Shown in pieces: positions 1 through 12,043 of a DNA stretch of 64,000 nucleotides. This stretch comes from Chamaecrista fasciculata. Taxonomy: Eukaryota > Streptophyta > Magnoliopsida > Fabales > Fabaceae. The stretch spans positions 1 to 64,000 of the forward strand of contig QANZ01018783.1 of assembly GCA_003254925.1 (NCBI GenBank). The letters run 5' to 3'. Below the pieces are notes generated by a model that did not search any database, was not told the origin of the DNA, and saw nothing but the letters and a program-made list of their open reading frames with translations. The stretch's first letter is position 1, and each line of letters opens with the position of its first letter. The translations under genes were made by a program, and so were the position numbers.

Positions 1-260
1 GAACCTTTGTAGTTCCGGAATCAACAAGATAGATTTTATCATCCTCTTCTACAAAGAAGGAATGCAGTTCTTTATTAGAACAAATGTGCCTTGTAACACC
101 ACAATCTATCACCCATTTTCCATATCAGATATGAATAAAAAATCAGAGAGCATTGTAATAATAATTTTATTATTACGGTCAACATCTCTATAAACCAAAT
201 TTTCATTTGATTTAAGAGGATTATCACACTTGATAATTTTCTCAAACTCTCATTAAACAT
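1..260 (-). pseudogene. Ty1/copia gag-protease fragment
   Basis: Read on the minus strand, bases 115 to 1 give WVIDCGVTRHICSNKEL, the hallmark start of a copia aspartic protease. The catalytic D-S/T-G triplet appears as D-C-G. It is followed by an acidic stretch ending in DSGTTKV, as in the gag-pre-integrase side of copia polyproteins. The same frame can be followed upstream to about position 240, giving CDNPLKSNENLVYRDV, which would lie just after the zinc knuckle. The fragment runs off the left edge of the window, so its extent is unknown. No LTR is seen on its right side, so it is probably a decayed scrap. The family is fairly secure, the exact ends are not. Confidence 0.6.
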
Positions 261-501
261 TGCAATTCATGATGTTCTAATATACCGTACACAAAATAAT
301 TATGTTTCACATGACATACATTGGGATTAGACTCAATAAATTTGTAATCAGATTACTCACAATTTTTATCATAAAATAAATCAACTATCAACATACCTCT
401 TGAAACATTATTTTAATTTCCCGTGTGAATATTGCTCCCTTAGGCATTCCACACCATCATCATATTTTACTAGACTTCACACTTAATTAATTACTTTAAT
501 T

Positions 502-855
502 TTAAATTACCTCCAAATGCTTCTTTCCACGCACCTGTCGTACCTCTAAATTCCGCATCGACTCAACAGCGAAACTGCATATCCTGAACAATTTCAGAAA
601 CCCATTGCCGTCGTCGAGCTCAAACGACGACGCGCCGCCATCAACACTGACCAATTGCAAACAGTCTCCATCCCACAAAAACCTAGACACCTTCGCAGGG
701 CTTCGAATCACAAACGGAAGGCGAATTGGCGAATTTCCATCGGACTCACAACAATCAAGAGAGGTTCCTAAAGAGGAATATGCGATCACTGATTTGAAAA
801 ACAGCTTTCTTCGACCACTGGGTATTAACCAAATTTGCCCAAGAGATGTTGCCAT
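502..855 (-). pseudogene. RUS/DUF647-like first-exon fragment
   Basis: A minus-strand frame from ATG at 855-853 encodes about 117 residues starting MATSLGQIWLIPSGRRK. It contains FLWDGDCLQLVSVDGG and then DDGNGFLKLFRICSFAV, which resembles the region just before the DUF647 domain of chloroplast ROOT UVB SENSITIVE proteins, where a run of similar sequence leads into an LFR-C-AVR stretch. Similarity stops after CSFAV, and the DUF647 core is absent. A GT after MRNLE (near 550) could be a donor site, but no following exon is visible below position 500, where copia debris lies. It looks like a captured or truncated first exon. The family call is by memory of the motif and tentative. An in-frame ATG at 927 gives an alternative longer start. 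Confidence 0.35.
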
Positions 856-927
856 TGAATGATTCACCACCGTTTGATGATTCGAACGATTAACTTCGTA
901 GAAAAGAGACAAATTCGTGCATTTCAA

Positions 928-2660
928 TTTCGTTTCGAGTACACTAACTTAATTTGGTTATTAGGGTTTGGTGAAGAAAGAATTTTATATCTCTTCAGAT
1001 TGTTGGGGATTTCTCACGATAATTTCGAGTCGCGTCTCTAGGACACTGTCCTGAAGAGATATTCCGGTATCCCACTGATTAGAAACCGGCACTCTCACAG
1101 GATTAAACGAAATCTTCCTCAATGTCACACANTTTTGTTGCTCATTTATTCAATTCACCACTTTGACATCTTGACGATTCAATCCATGACTTGATCAAAT
1201 TCCCCCATAACCGTATTAGAACCCCAATTGCACATGGTGGAAGACCAATGTCTTTCCGTATTGCAATGAAATTTTTCAATCTATTAATTTTTTGCTTAGC
1301 AATAAATTGGCCTTGACATGTTTTTAGTCTTTAAAGATTTAAATATTATAATACCTTGATTATCTTCTAATTAAATTTTAATGTCAACTCATTTGTCTTT
1401 ATTTAACTTTAGTCGTTTAACTTTGTCTTCTCTAATAATAAATCCCCTAATAATATGACATTAAGGAACGAATGAGTATACTAAGTAGATATATATATAT
1501 ATATATGAATAGGTTTTGTTTTAGTCTTTAAAAATTAAAATATTATAATATATTAATTAGTTTCTAATTATTTTTTAAAGCAACCCCATTGCTCTTTATG
1601 AGGTTTAACTTCGTCTTTAGTAATGAATGCATTAATATGTCATGTTAAGACCAAGTGTATTTTCACCAATTTTTAAATTCCTTATAGCCACTAAAAATTA
1701 TAAATAAGAATGTACTATTAAATTTATTTCAATATGTACAAAATATTTAACATTTTATCCATCTAATTGTGTGTTTTTTCAAAATATAGTTTAATATATT
1801 ATATTTACATATATATATAAATAAATATTTAATATTACGACAAATAGAGTACCTCATACTCATCTTAGAACTGTTGATCTTGGATTCAGATCCGAACTAA
1901 TAGTATAAAATCTCAAGGTACCAATAAAGTATGAATATTTTGATTATCTCTTTTACTCAAAGAATTTGTTGAACTTAATAGGTTTGAAGAAGATGCATGC
2001 AAACATTAACAAGAAAATAAGAAAAAAAAAAGATTTGCTCAAAGTGGGAAAATAAAACAAATCATGTAAGTTAAATATTTTTTAGAAGATGAATATCATC
2101 TTTTGGATCCCCATAAGTTGCACATTTAGCTTAACTCAAAGGCATTGATCAAGGTTGGATCTTTTACTTCAACCAACTTTTGTTGTTGCTCTTTAATTGT
2201 CGATGGCAACTTCTAAAAGAGAACTCTTGCAAATAGTGGAGACTTAAAATTTTAAGGAATGTAGATGGTTCAACATATCAAAAGATTTATTTGAACCCTT
2301 AGCCAAATTTTGAAGGAGTACAATCTCACCTTAATTAGAAGGATTGTTTTTTGCCCTTACCTTTCTTACTATGCTTTAATTTTTTGTTATTAAATCATAA
2401 CTTTAAAAAATTACTTGTTTGTTTTTCCTTGTCATTGGAATTAAAGCATAAATGCTCATAATTATAGAGTTATAAAGTTACAATTACAAAACATCAATAT
2501 TAGTATGAGATCAGTTCCCCAAAAGAAAGGTTCTAAGAGATACTAATGAATAATTAACGGTTTTAAAGTTAATTAACCACTAATTTTGTGGACATGGACA
2601 AGTTAATAACATTAGAAAACTGTGCGTTTTGTTGTATTAGATTAGGTTACCAAAATATCA
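928..2660. other. AT-rich intergenic region
   Basis: No convincing coding sequence on either strand. It contains one ambiguous base (1132), a dispersed-repeat copy (1145-1265), a short (AT)n tract near 1489-1506 and long A/T-rich stretches. The last part is the presumed promoter region of the prolamin-like gene. Confidence 0.6.
1145..1265. repeat. Dispersed repeat, copy 1
   Basis: This stretch shares many short blocks with 4950-5085, for example CAATCCATGACTTGATCA and the later CACATGGTGGAAG block followed by ATGTCTTTCC. Both copies keep the same block order and similar spacing. Neither has an intact reading frame. The class is not recognised; it could be LTR or TIR-element debris. Confidence 0.5.
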
Positions 2661-2667
2661 TATATCC

Positions 2668-2674
2668 TATAAAA
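2668..2674 (+). promoter_or_regulatory. TATA box of the prolamin-like gene
   Basis: TATAAAA lies 111 bases upstream of the ATG at 2785. A start of transcription about 30 bases downstream would leave a leader of roughly 80 bases, which is normal for a short plant gene. Assigned from motif and spacing only. Confidence 0.5.
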
Positions 2675-2784
2675 GCATGTCATTTTCTATTTGTACCTTC
2701 ACCCATAGAGCCATATAGTACTTAAGTTTCTTTTTCTTTTAATACAATACAAAAAATATCAGCATCATCGCAAACCCAAAAGCC

Positions 2785-3213
2785 ATGGCATCAACAAATT
2801 ATATGTTTGTCGTGATGATGTTGATTTTCTCCATTAGTGCTTTATGCGTCACACCTGGAATCTCTATTGATGAGAGACCCAAGGTTTCTTTTGCTTCAAC
2901 AACCTTTGATCATCTCTCCCCAAAAGAATTAGGTCCTACATTTTATGATCGTCTCATTAATTGTTCAAAAAAATTTTCAAGAGATTGTGGTTTCCTTATG
3001 TATTCTGCTATAGTTCATCGTAATGTGACACTTACATACGAGTGTTGTCACAACATAATTAATGTGGTCGGAAAGAGTTGCTATGACGATTTGATTGTAC
3101 CTGTTCTTAAATCACCTGCATTCAAAGGCAATGCTTCTCAAGTTTCTGCAAGTAATAAGCAAATTTGGAGCACATGTGATTATATGGCAACGAGCATAGA
3201 ACCATCCTCTTAA
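2785..3213 (+). CDS. Secreted ECA1/prolamin-like cysteine-rich protein
   Basis: The protein has 142 residues and a single exon. Residues 1-28 form a classic signal peptide with a hydrophobic core (FVVMMLIFSISAL). The mature part carries six cysteines at 60, 68, 87, 88, 99 and 131, including the diagnostic adjacent pair (ECCHN). This fits the prolamin-like domain (PF05617) of the ECA1 gametogenesis-related family, whose members are small secreted proteins often expressed in egg cell, synergid or pollen. Three NxS/T sites (NCS at 59, NVT at 80, NAS at 116) could be glycosylated. The ATG is the first in the transcript, just after CAAAAGCC, and a TATA box lies at 2668. Single-exon structure and small size are typical. 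The exact ligand or partner is unknown. No stops or frameshifts are seen, so it is probably functional. Confidence 0.75.
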   Translation: MASTNYMFVVMMLIFSISALCVTPGISIDERPKVSFASTTFDHLSPKELGPTFYDRLINCSKKFSRDCGFLMYSAIVHRNVTLTYECCHNIINVVGKSCYDDLIVPVLKSPAFKGNASQVSASNKQIWSTCDYMATSIEPSS

Positions 3214-3382
3214 TTATTTTCTCTACACTCGTGAAATTTACAATTATGTAATATTGAAATATATAGATTTATTATATCTCTTAATGTTCAATAATATTGA
3301 ATCTACTCATGAGAGATTGATAGTGTTAAAAATTCACAATAAAAATAATTAAACAAAGGAAGATACTAATCTGGATGCTTTT

Positions 3383-4800
3383 GTAAAAACCTTTGCTCCA
3401 CGAGAGGTAAACTATATTGGCTGAACTCCTGGAAAAAAATATTGCATCGAACACTGAGTCACATCCACAATGCTTCTCACGAAAAAGATCTTAGAGGGAG
3501 AGAAAAAAAAATACTATGTAGGTTTTCTCAAAGGAGAACTCCCTTTCCACTAAATACAATGAGCCACTAAAATTGTGATGAACACTCCATTAGAGCACTC
3601 CTATATTTGTCGAATTCCTGGAAAAAAAATAATGCCAAATGGTGAATCACATCCACTAGGTATGAAATTATTTTTCATGATTGATGCATGAAAAAGAGCT
3701 CGGAGGGAGAGGAAAAAAAAATACTATGTGGGTTCTCTAAAAGGAGATCTCCCTTTCCACTAAATGGAATGAGTCATTGAAATTGTGATGAACACTTCAC
3801 GAGAACTCACCTATAATTATCGAACTCCTGGAAAGAAATATTGTGCCAAATGGTGAGTCACATGCACTAGGTATGAGATTATTTTTCATAACTAATGCAT
3901 GAAAAAGAGCTCGGATGAAGAGAAAAAAGAGGGAAAATTACACTTTGGTACCTTGTGGTTTGGTCATATTTCACTTTAGTACCCCGTGGTTTGAAAAGTG
4001 ACAGTTTGGTACTCCGTGGTATTCTCCGTTAACACTTTGCTACCCTTTTGGAGCTATTTTATAATTTTAACCATAACAAATTTTTCAAAAGTTACATATT
4101 GACCCCCCAATATTTTCAAAAAGTTACAAACCGGTCCCTTGATACATATTATCTAGGGACTAAAATAAAAATTATAAAAAACATTTGGGGTCAAAACAAT
4201 TTTTGAAAAATATAGGACAGAAGATAGAATTACAAAATAGTCCCAATTTTTTTATATATTTTTCATTTTAGTCCCTAGATAATATGTGTCTAGGGACCTA
4301 TTTGTAATTTTATGAAAAAATTGGGGGTCAATATATAATTTTTGTAAAATTTTTTATGGTTAAAATTACAAAATAGCTCCAAAAGGGTACCAAAGTATTA
4401 ACAGAGAATACCATAGGGGTGCCAAAGTGTCACTTTTTAAACTACAGGATATCAAAGTGTAATTTACCCAAAAAAAAAATACTATGTGGGTTCTCTCAAA
4501 TGAGAGCTCCCTTTCTACTAAATGGAATGAGCCACTGAAATTGTGATAAACACTCCATGAGAGGTCACCTATATTTGCCTAACTCTTGGAAAAAGAAATA
4601 TTGTGCGAAACGATGAGTCACATCCACTAGGTATGAGACTATTTTTCATGACTAATGCATGAAAAAGAACTTGAAGGGAGTGGAAAAACAAATACTATGC
4701 GGGTTTTCTCAAAGGAGATCTCCATTTCAATTAAATGGAATAAGCCATTTAAATTGTGATGAACACTCCAATTTATAAGAAAATGAGAGATCTCAAAAGG
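3383..4800. repeat. 210-bp tandem repeat array, about four to five units
   Basis: A unit containing ATACTATGTGGGTT, CTCCCTTTCCACTAAATGGA and ATTGTGATGAACACTCC recurs with ATACTATG at 3511, 3721, 4479 and 4692. The spacings are 210, 758 and 213 bases. The large spacing equals 210 plus the 539-bp element at 3931-4469 plus a 9-bp target duplication. No coding potential is seen. It could be a small satellite block or an internal repeat of an old transposon. Confidence 0.8.
3931..4469. mobile_element. Long-TIR non-autonomous element (GGGTAAATTACACTTTGGTA family), copy 1
   Basis: The left end reads GGGAAAATTACACTTTGGTA and the right end is its inverted counterpart finishing in GTAATTTACCC. Inverted similarity extends about 150-200 bases inwards, including the GGAGCTATTTT and TTAACCATAA blocks. 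It is inserted in an A-rich site of the tandem array, flanked by GAAAAAAGA and AAAAAAAAA. The preserved 210-bp phase of the array supports a 9-bp duplication, the size made by Mutator-like transposases. It has no reading frame of note. A second copy lies at 22446-22875. Confidence 0.8.
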
Positions 4801-6355
4801 AAAAACTATTCAATGTGAGACTTAAAATTGGCGTGTGCCTAGACCTTGTCGCGGCGCGCGAACATTTTGGTGCCATGGCACACAGAGTTTGTGCATCGTG
4901 GCGTGTGCCTAAACCTCTTATTGAAGTCGTTTTGTTTCCCTTTTGTTCACTACTTCGACTTCTTTCTGACAATTCAATCCATGACTTGATCAGACTCCCT
5001 CATTGGCGTATTCGAGCCCCAAAAGCCAACATACTCTCACATACACATGGTGGAAGGCTCATGTCTTTCCTTATCGCAAAGGATTTTTCTATCTATCTCT
5101 CTCATCATTTTCTTTCTTGTTCCATGTCAGTCGTGATCGCTTGATACGATGTGTAGGAGCTCTTGAACTAGTAGTCTTTACAGGCCCAATTATAAGTAGT
5201 TGCTACTACCCATAGAATGTATGATAATATGACAACTTGCCACATCTAAAAAGTTCTATGGATTTCCTATATGTGTCCAAATATATAGTTAGTCAAATTC
5301 CTCTAAATCTATAAAAGACTAAGACTTTAGTCGTGCTCAGTTGTGATAGATATCCACATCTATGAAATCTTTCGAATAAGAATCACATAATGGGACAACC
5401 TCATATTAATATCACTCATGTATATGTTAACACTACCTTCCTTCCACCCTCTTGTCAATTCAATAAAAATTAGTTGCTTTCTTGATCGTTCCCCATCATG
5501 TCGTATTTTGTCATAACCTCTTGAAAAGATATCAAAGTAGCATACACTATCTTATTTCTTCATGACAGAGTCAAAGTACATATAAAGGTATCCATAAAAG
5601 AATTGGTATATCCTTTCATGGACTCACACAAAATTGAAACAAGTATTTGTTCACATGCACCCCTGCTGTATTTAAAGCACATGCAGTATTTTTCAAAATC
5701 TACCCAAAACCACTATGTTTGGGCAACAAATAGTTTTAGATTTTTTTTTCACAATTAAAATAGTGCAAAATTTCTAATGTGTATTTTTTTTTCTTCTAAG
5801 TAGACATAGAAAAAGCATCCCATACCATATTTCTGTGTGTTGAAACCCTCAGAAATCAATTCTCTGGAAATTCTGCAACTCAAGGTAAAAATCTATTTTT
5901 CGTATTCACTCAGAAAATAATGGTCAATTTTGTAGACTTGTAACTTTTTCATCTAAAATAATTTATGGGTGTGGTTTGTTTGCCTTTTTTTTATTATTAT
6001 TATTTAAACTTTGTAACTAGTTTGATGCCTAAAATGTTTGGCTTGATTTGCATAGGTTTTCTTTTTTTGGAAGAATTACTTCTTCGGATGTCCAATTTTG
6101 GACAATTTAGGATGAGGTTCACTATTTTATATTTATTTATTAAAATACAACTCATTTTTTACCGAAACCAAATGGATTTGAAAGTTGAGATCCAAATGAA
6201 GCTTTTACGTTTAATTCATAAATTTTAAAACCATGGATGCCTTTTTTTTTTCCTAATTATCTTTCACGAGCTAGAAAACTGTTTTTTTCAATGTCGAAGA
6301 TGGAAGGAAAATATTTTATCATAAATTTTAGAAACACTTAGATTAGGGTTGGTAT
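4801..6355. other. Non-coding region with dispersed repeat
   Basis: Contains the second copy of the dispersed repeat (about 4950-5085). The open frames at 4815-5144 and 5003-5215 cross this repeat and have no recognisable domain. From 5216 to 6355 I see only AT-rich sequence with poly-T tracts and no supported gene. Confidence 0.55.
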
Positions 6356-6357
6356 TT

Positions 6358-6815
6358 TATAAGGCTTTAAAAATCTAAATGGACATTGAATCAGTCGAAG
6401 TATCAGTTCAAAGTTCAATAGTTCAACCGGGATCGAACAAGTGACAAATAAATATAATTAATATAAATATATAAATACAAGTTTTATAAATTAATATAAA
6501 TATAGTTAATTTTCATAATATTTATTAATATTAATGTCATCAAGTGACATTTCACGATCATTCTCTACCAAATTTAAATTCACAATCAATATTTTTCAAC
6601 ATATGACCCATATGTATAAAAAAACAAAGAATAATAGAAATAATAATAAACAGAATTTGATCGGTTCAACTAGTTTACCATCGATTTTAGCGATTTTTGA
6701 CTAGTTCTTCCAGTTGTTGATCGATTCTTGCATGGGGCAGTTTTGTTAGTGACTGAGACTGGAGCACTGGATGGTTCTCGGCTCAACCGGTCTGATCTGA
6801 TTTTTAAAACATTAA
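6358..6815. repeat. Possible short TIR repeat with CGGTTCAACC motifs
   Basis: The left edge contains CTTTAAAAATC and the right edge contains GATTTTTAAAAC, its approximate inverse. Just inside each edge are GTTCAACCGG (left) and CTCAACCGGTCTGATCTGA (right). The middle is AT-rich and non-coding. No target duplication is evident. It may be a decayed MITE. Confidence 0.35.
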
Positions 6816-8960
6816 TTTTGTGTGAAGGGTTACTTTAAGGTGCCCTAAAGCTTGGGAATATATAAGAAGTGATATGACAAAATATTATAATATTTTTAGT
6901 GTTTAAATATGTGATTTTCTCAAATTTTATGTTTATATAAATTTTATCTTATGAATTCAAGATATTATATTAGTTTGTATTGGATTTTCATGTTAGGTTG
7001 AAAATAGGAGAAGTATGTGCACCTCGCCTTAGAGTTCACCTTGGCCTCATCGCAACTTCATTGCAACAAATTATGCAACAAACTCCCCATATGTTTTTTG
7101 CAGAAAAACAAATAATGTAAGTAGAGTTTTGATGTTGCCCCCATTTCCTTGACCTAATCAAACCCAACTCGAGTTAAAGGGGCTAATTTCACCCTAGGCA
7201 ACCAAATTTGTGAAGAGAGACACTTGGACAAATTTACACCAGCTTCTTCCTCTCCTCACTTCTAAATCAAATATAAATTTAAAAATTTACAAGATTTTGC
7301 CACAACTTCAAGCTAATCCAATTTTACAACGAGTGAAATTGTTTGAGGATAGATTTGACAATTTTATGATTTAAATATAGATTTCGACAACTATACTCAA
7401 GAATCCTAATGCAGTTTCGCCTTAAAAGTATAATGTGACATATCCATAATAAATAACAAAGGAGTAATAAATATAAAAATAAAACACCAAAGCCTTTTAA
7501 AGTCATGATTTCAAGTTTGCTATCGATATGAGAATATTATTAGTATGTGATTTATAGATACTTCGGTAAGGGATTGTTAAACTTGGAAATATGTTTTGAC
7601 ATTAATAAACTATTAAAACTTAACTCTCTTAAACTTTTTTTCACAAAAAAAAATTTAGTAATTTTATTTTTCTATTAAAAAATGTTTTTTTTTAAATTTC
7701 ATTGATAAATTATTGGAAAATAAAACTTTATAATAAATTGGGGAAAAATGGCCCAAAGCATAACTTGCAAACTAATTTGTGACTATAAGTAAGCTTAAAC
7801 ATTATTTAAGACCCATTTACTAATTGGGCTCTTGCATATTGGACTAAGCTTGACCTGTCCGACAAATTTAAGAATAAGGTCAAAGAAAGGTTTGATGGAG
7901 ATACAAGGAATTGGGCTTGGAGATTGTTTGTTTACTATTTGGGCTTTAATGCTCATTCGTCCCTTTCTAAATTTTAAAAATAAATAATATAAAAAAAAAT
8001 CTATGAATAAATCGATGTTTTCATTTATAAAAAGATTTTTTTTTTTAAAAAAATCTAATATTGAACCATTAATTTCATCTCCAAGAGATAATATGTATCT
8101 TGATTGAATTGTTCTTTAATGAAATAAAATAGTTATTTAAATTTTTTAATTAATTTAAGCATTCCATTAAAAATGTCAAGTTAAATAAGTTACTGTTAGT
8201 TAAAAAATTAAACGTCATATTACTCAGCATTCTATGAGAGAGTATTATAAGTTTTGTACCCCAAAGAAAAATCATCAGTTATCATTACTTATGACCTTTT
8301 TTTTTGTGTACTAATTATGATAGTTTTAGACGTTAAGGTAACTACAAAATTGAGAACATTGAGTAGTAACAAAGATTTGCTTCAGCCGCCTTGTCCCAGA
8401 TGATAATAGTTGTTGTTTTTTTTTAATTTATTTTTATTATGAACTTTTTTATGTTATCATGAATTACTTGCAAGAAAGCTGTTCAAATGTCTGGGGATTT
8501 CTGTTTTTCCAATGTTATTTTTGAAATTGATTGTGAGTACCTGACAGTTCCTGTGGAGGAGAATTCCATAGTTGTTGATTGTAGGATTGGAATCTTTACC
8601 TTTCTTTTTCCATATATTTCTTGTGGAGTTAGAGAGAGAAAGGAAGAATAAGAGAGATAAAATGTAAGTTCAATAAAATAACATACAGGATCCACACTTT
8701 CTCTTTATTTCTTTTCTTTTCTCTCTCATACTCTATAAAGAAGGTAAAAAAAATATAAAAAATCTATTTTCGTTGATCGTAGATATGGCCCGGTCATCGA
8801 TGACATTAAAAAAAATGTAAAAAACAATTTCTCTGTCCCTCAAAGTAATGTGATTTGACTTTGGAGCCCTCTGATTGGGCCTCTAGGCTCCATCCTCCTT
8901 CCTTACTTACTATCATTTCTGCTGAAGCTGTCACTGATGGGAGTGGTATAGGCTGACTGG
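6816..8960. other. AT-rich intergenic region, no gene seen
   Basis: Both strands lack convincing coding sequence. There are many homopolymer runs (near 7990-8060 and 8400-8440) and a CT/GA-rich stretch around 8620-8730. Short open frames at 7324-7506 and 8483-8695 have no recognisable domain. Confidence 0.5.
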
Positions 8961-8978
8961 TTTTTCCTTTGCCTCAGC

Positions 8979-9380
8979 TTGTTTGTTTTGCTTTATGCGT
9001 TTTGTTGCTTTTGTTCGCTTTGGACTTTGGTTGGTGTTTTTTCTGGTTTGGGCCCATTTTTCTGGGCCTTTTGCAATGAAGTATTTCTCAGGCTAAAAAG
9101 AATCCATTTAATCTGGATCTTCACTAAAATTCAACAGATTCAAAAGCTGTATCCTGATCATGAAGAGAAGATTTCTCTTTTTTTCTTCAGCTTATGGTCT
9201 ATTTGGCTTGCACGCAATAGAGCAACCTATGAGGCAAAAAAGGTTGACCCTTCTCGTGAGTTGTTCTTTTTGACTTCCATGTTCCTGGAGTTCTGGGAAG
9301 CCACGAAGGGTAGTGATCTTGTTGTTGACAATATTCTTGCCTCCCCTTCTTCCCCTATTTTTCCCGAAAAAGAAAACTAA
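8979..9380 (+). pseudogene. Possible LINE-type polyprotein tail fragment
   Basis: The frame encodes LFFFSLWSIWLARNRATYEA near its middle. This resembles the LW-IW-ARN-F motif that follows the reverse-transcriptase zinc-binding region (zf-RVT) in plant non-LTR retrotransposon proteins. No reverse transcriptase or RNase H is found beside it. It is short (133 residues) and begins in low-complexity, Cys/Phe-rich translation that is probably not coding. If real it is a remnant. The family call rests on one motif. Confidence 0.35.
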
Positions 9381-9418
9381 ATGATGTATATTATATATTT
9401 CTCTTTTAAAAACTAAAC

Positions 9419-10283
9419 GGTCAAAACCTCATTTTGTCCCTAATATTAATGCCAAATATAATTTTGGTCCTTAATATTTTTTTGGTTCTATTTTGCTCCT
9501 TAATTTTTCTCAATAGTTCTGTTTTAGTTCGTAATGTTTCTTAATAAGTTTTATGATTGGTCTTTAACTATTGTATTTGATTATATATCTCGTGTTATAA
9601 TATTGGATGTGACAAGATCGAAGTTATATGTTATTCTTTACAAGTATTTTCTTTGTCTAATTGTGGTCATCAACAAACGAGTATAATCAAATATGTAATC
9701 AAGTTTGAAAGTGGGTCGGTTGTTTTATAAAGTTGATCATATCTCTCTTATTTCAAGTTTGAATATTACGAAATTAGAGTTACAAATTGCTCTTGACAAA
9801 TTCTTTCTTTGTTCAGTTGGACCGTCGACAAACGAGGTCAAATAGTACTTTGAAAGTGGATTTGGTCAAAATACAAATACCAACTTTTGGAATATTATTT
9901 GACTTCCTGATGGCTCTAATTGAATAGAGAAAATTTTCATCAAGAGTAACTCAGCTCCGATTTCTTAGTATTCAGACTTGAAATAATAGAGATATGAACA
10001 ACTTTATTAAATGAGCAACTCACTTTCAGGCACGATTTCAGGTATGATTTAATCTCATTTGTTAATAATTCCTATTGGGTAAGGAAAGAACTGGTGAAGA
10101 GTAATCCAAAAAAAAAATAATTGTCACATCCTAAATGAAACAAAAAAGATATGATCACATTTAATAGTTAGGAAACGAAACATAACTATTGAAAAATATT
10201 AAGGATTAAAACAGAACAACAAAAATATTAAAGATAAAAACAGAGTTTGGAGTAAACATTAGGAACAAAATGAGGTTTTGACC
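9419..10283. mobile_element. Long-TIR element (GGTCAAAACCTCA family), 865 bp
   Basis: It starts GGTCAAAACCTCATTTTGTC and ends in the inverse, AAAATGAGGTTTTGACC. The inverted similarity continues through the TTAATATT and TTTTGTTCTATTTT blocks. Flanks are AAACTAAAC on the left and AAACTAATA on the right (7 of 9). Inside, CATATCTCTCTTATTTCAAG and ACAAACGAGGTCAAAT recur in its relatives at 11530, 18084, 20315 and 28048. No transposase is encoded. Confidence 0.8.
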
Positions 10284-11529
10284 AAACTAATATAACAAAT
10301 GCATCCTTATTCTTAAATTACTCCAGCCCTAATCAAAATCCAATTTGATAGAAAATGAAAACGAACGCTCATGAACCTTTTTCTTTTTCGTTTTAATTGT
10401 AGACGACCAGAAGAATTATAGGAAAAATAATTAAGCATGTATTGCTCCCAAGTACCTTGTCGTTTATCATATATTATTGTCGTTTGAAGAAGAGGAACTT
10501 AATGTTAGCAAAGTATTGAATATGGTTGCCGTTGTTTGAAGAAGGGGGACTTTAAAAGATATATGTTGTTTAAATCTTTGTGATATCAAACTTGACATTT
10601 TCAATTTCACGGCACTTCAATTTTTTGCCATATGCAAAAGATGCCTACAATGATATTGTGCCATATTATTCCATGTTTTCACAAAGTAATATCACTATTT
10701 GGCATTCTTAATGTGGAAGAAGCTATGGTGTAATAATGTAAACACAAATTCAACACCCTCATTCTCTGTCCTCTCTCTCACAAGTCAATAAACTAACACA
10801 AATAATGATGTTTATGAAGGAAATCAATGGCTCATTTTTGCTCATTTTGAGTGGCTTTGGTTGGATAATATGAAGTAATTGGATTGAGAAGAAGAGGTTC
10901 TGAAGAATTGAGAATGGATAGAGAAATAATGGAGGCTGTATGAGTGCATGTGTCCATCCTTTTAGAGAGAGAGATATTTCCTTCATACATTCTTGTGTTT
11001 CCTTTTCTTATAGGATATGGTCTAATCTTTTCACTTTCAGAAATTTTCTTTTCTTTTCTTTTCTTTCCTTTTCTTTTCTTTTCCTTTCTTTTCTTTGTGT
11101 AGATAAATGAGAACAAAAAAATCATTACAAATAGACAAAGCTTATACATATACAGCTCAGCAGAAGCAAAATGGAAACATAATTACAATATTACATACAT
11201 CCCCTGTTGAAAGAGATGAAGAGGTGTGCAGAAAATGTAGCGAAAAGTACAAAGAAATTCTTGGTTTTCTCTCTTGTATGAAGATTTTGATGTTAACTAC
11301 AAAGACAGAAGTAAAAAAATAGTTACAAGAGAGGCTAAACAGAGTAAGATTTGACAAGGCAGTGAGTCTTCAATGACATATTCATGCAAATACATAATAT
11401 GAATGAGTCTTATACACAAATTACACATAAACTCAAACTCTTAATTATACCAACTACAAGCGTTAATTATAATCTTCTTAATGCTTGATTAGGCTTGAAA
11501 CACATAGCACTAATTTGTTAAGAAAAATA
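10284..11529. other. Intergenic, with pyrimidine-rich tract
   Basis: No supported gene. A TTTTC-type simple repeat fills 11049-11096 and gives a spurious lysine-rich frame on the minus strand. On the minus strand, 11100-11360 looks like untranslated sequence, but no adjacent exon was found. Confidence 0.5.
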
Positions 11530-12043
11530 GGCCAAACCCTCAAATTAGTCCCATATGTATGGGGTGGATTTCGAATTGGTCCTTACGTTTCATTTGTTTC
11601 ATATTGGTCTTACATATTTTCATAATTTCTCAAATTGGTCCCAAAAATACTGAATGTGGTCATATCTCTCTCATTTCAAATTTGAATGCAATGAATCCAA
11701 AGCTACATTTTTTTAATGAGTACTTCGGGACCGTTAACAAACGAGGTTAAATCAAGTCCCAAAAGTGGGCAACTTGTTTCACAATTAAACAAATGAAATT
11801 GGTCATACCTCACTCGTTTCAATCCGAATGTGATGAGTTTAAAAAACTATGTGTTAACTCTTGAAAAAACATTATATCCAGTTGAGATTGTTGGCAAATA
11901 AAGTCAAATTACATATCGAAAGTAGGTTTGAAGCCAATTTAAGAAGTTATGGAAATATTTAAGACCAATTTGAAACAAATAAAATATAAGGGACCATTTT
12001 GAAATCCATCCCATACATAAGGGACCAATTTGAGGTTTTGTCC
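11530..12043. mobile_element. Long-TIR element (GGCCAAA/GGACAAAACCTCAAATT), 514 bp
   Basis: The left end GGCCAAACCCTCAAATTAGT and the right end ACCAATTTGAGGTTTTGTCC are inverted repeats. They continue through CCATATGTATGGGGTGGATT and its inverse. Flanks are AGAAAAATA and AAAAAAGTA (7 of 9). Internal blocks match the elements at 18084, 20315 and 28048. Confidence 0.8.

Noticed and set aside
4815-5144. 109-residue open frame
   Set aside because: It crosses a dispersed repeat also present at 1145-1265, where the frame is not kept. No domain is seen.
10832-11149. Lysine-rich minus-strand open frame
   Set aside because: Produced by the TTTTC simple repeat at 11049-11096.
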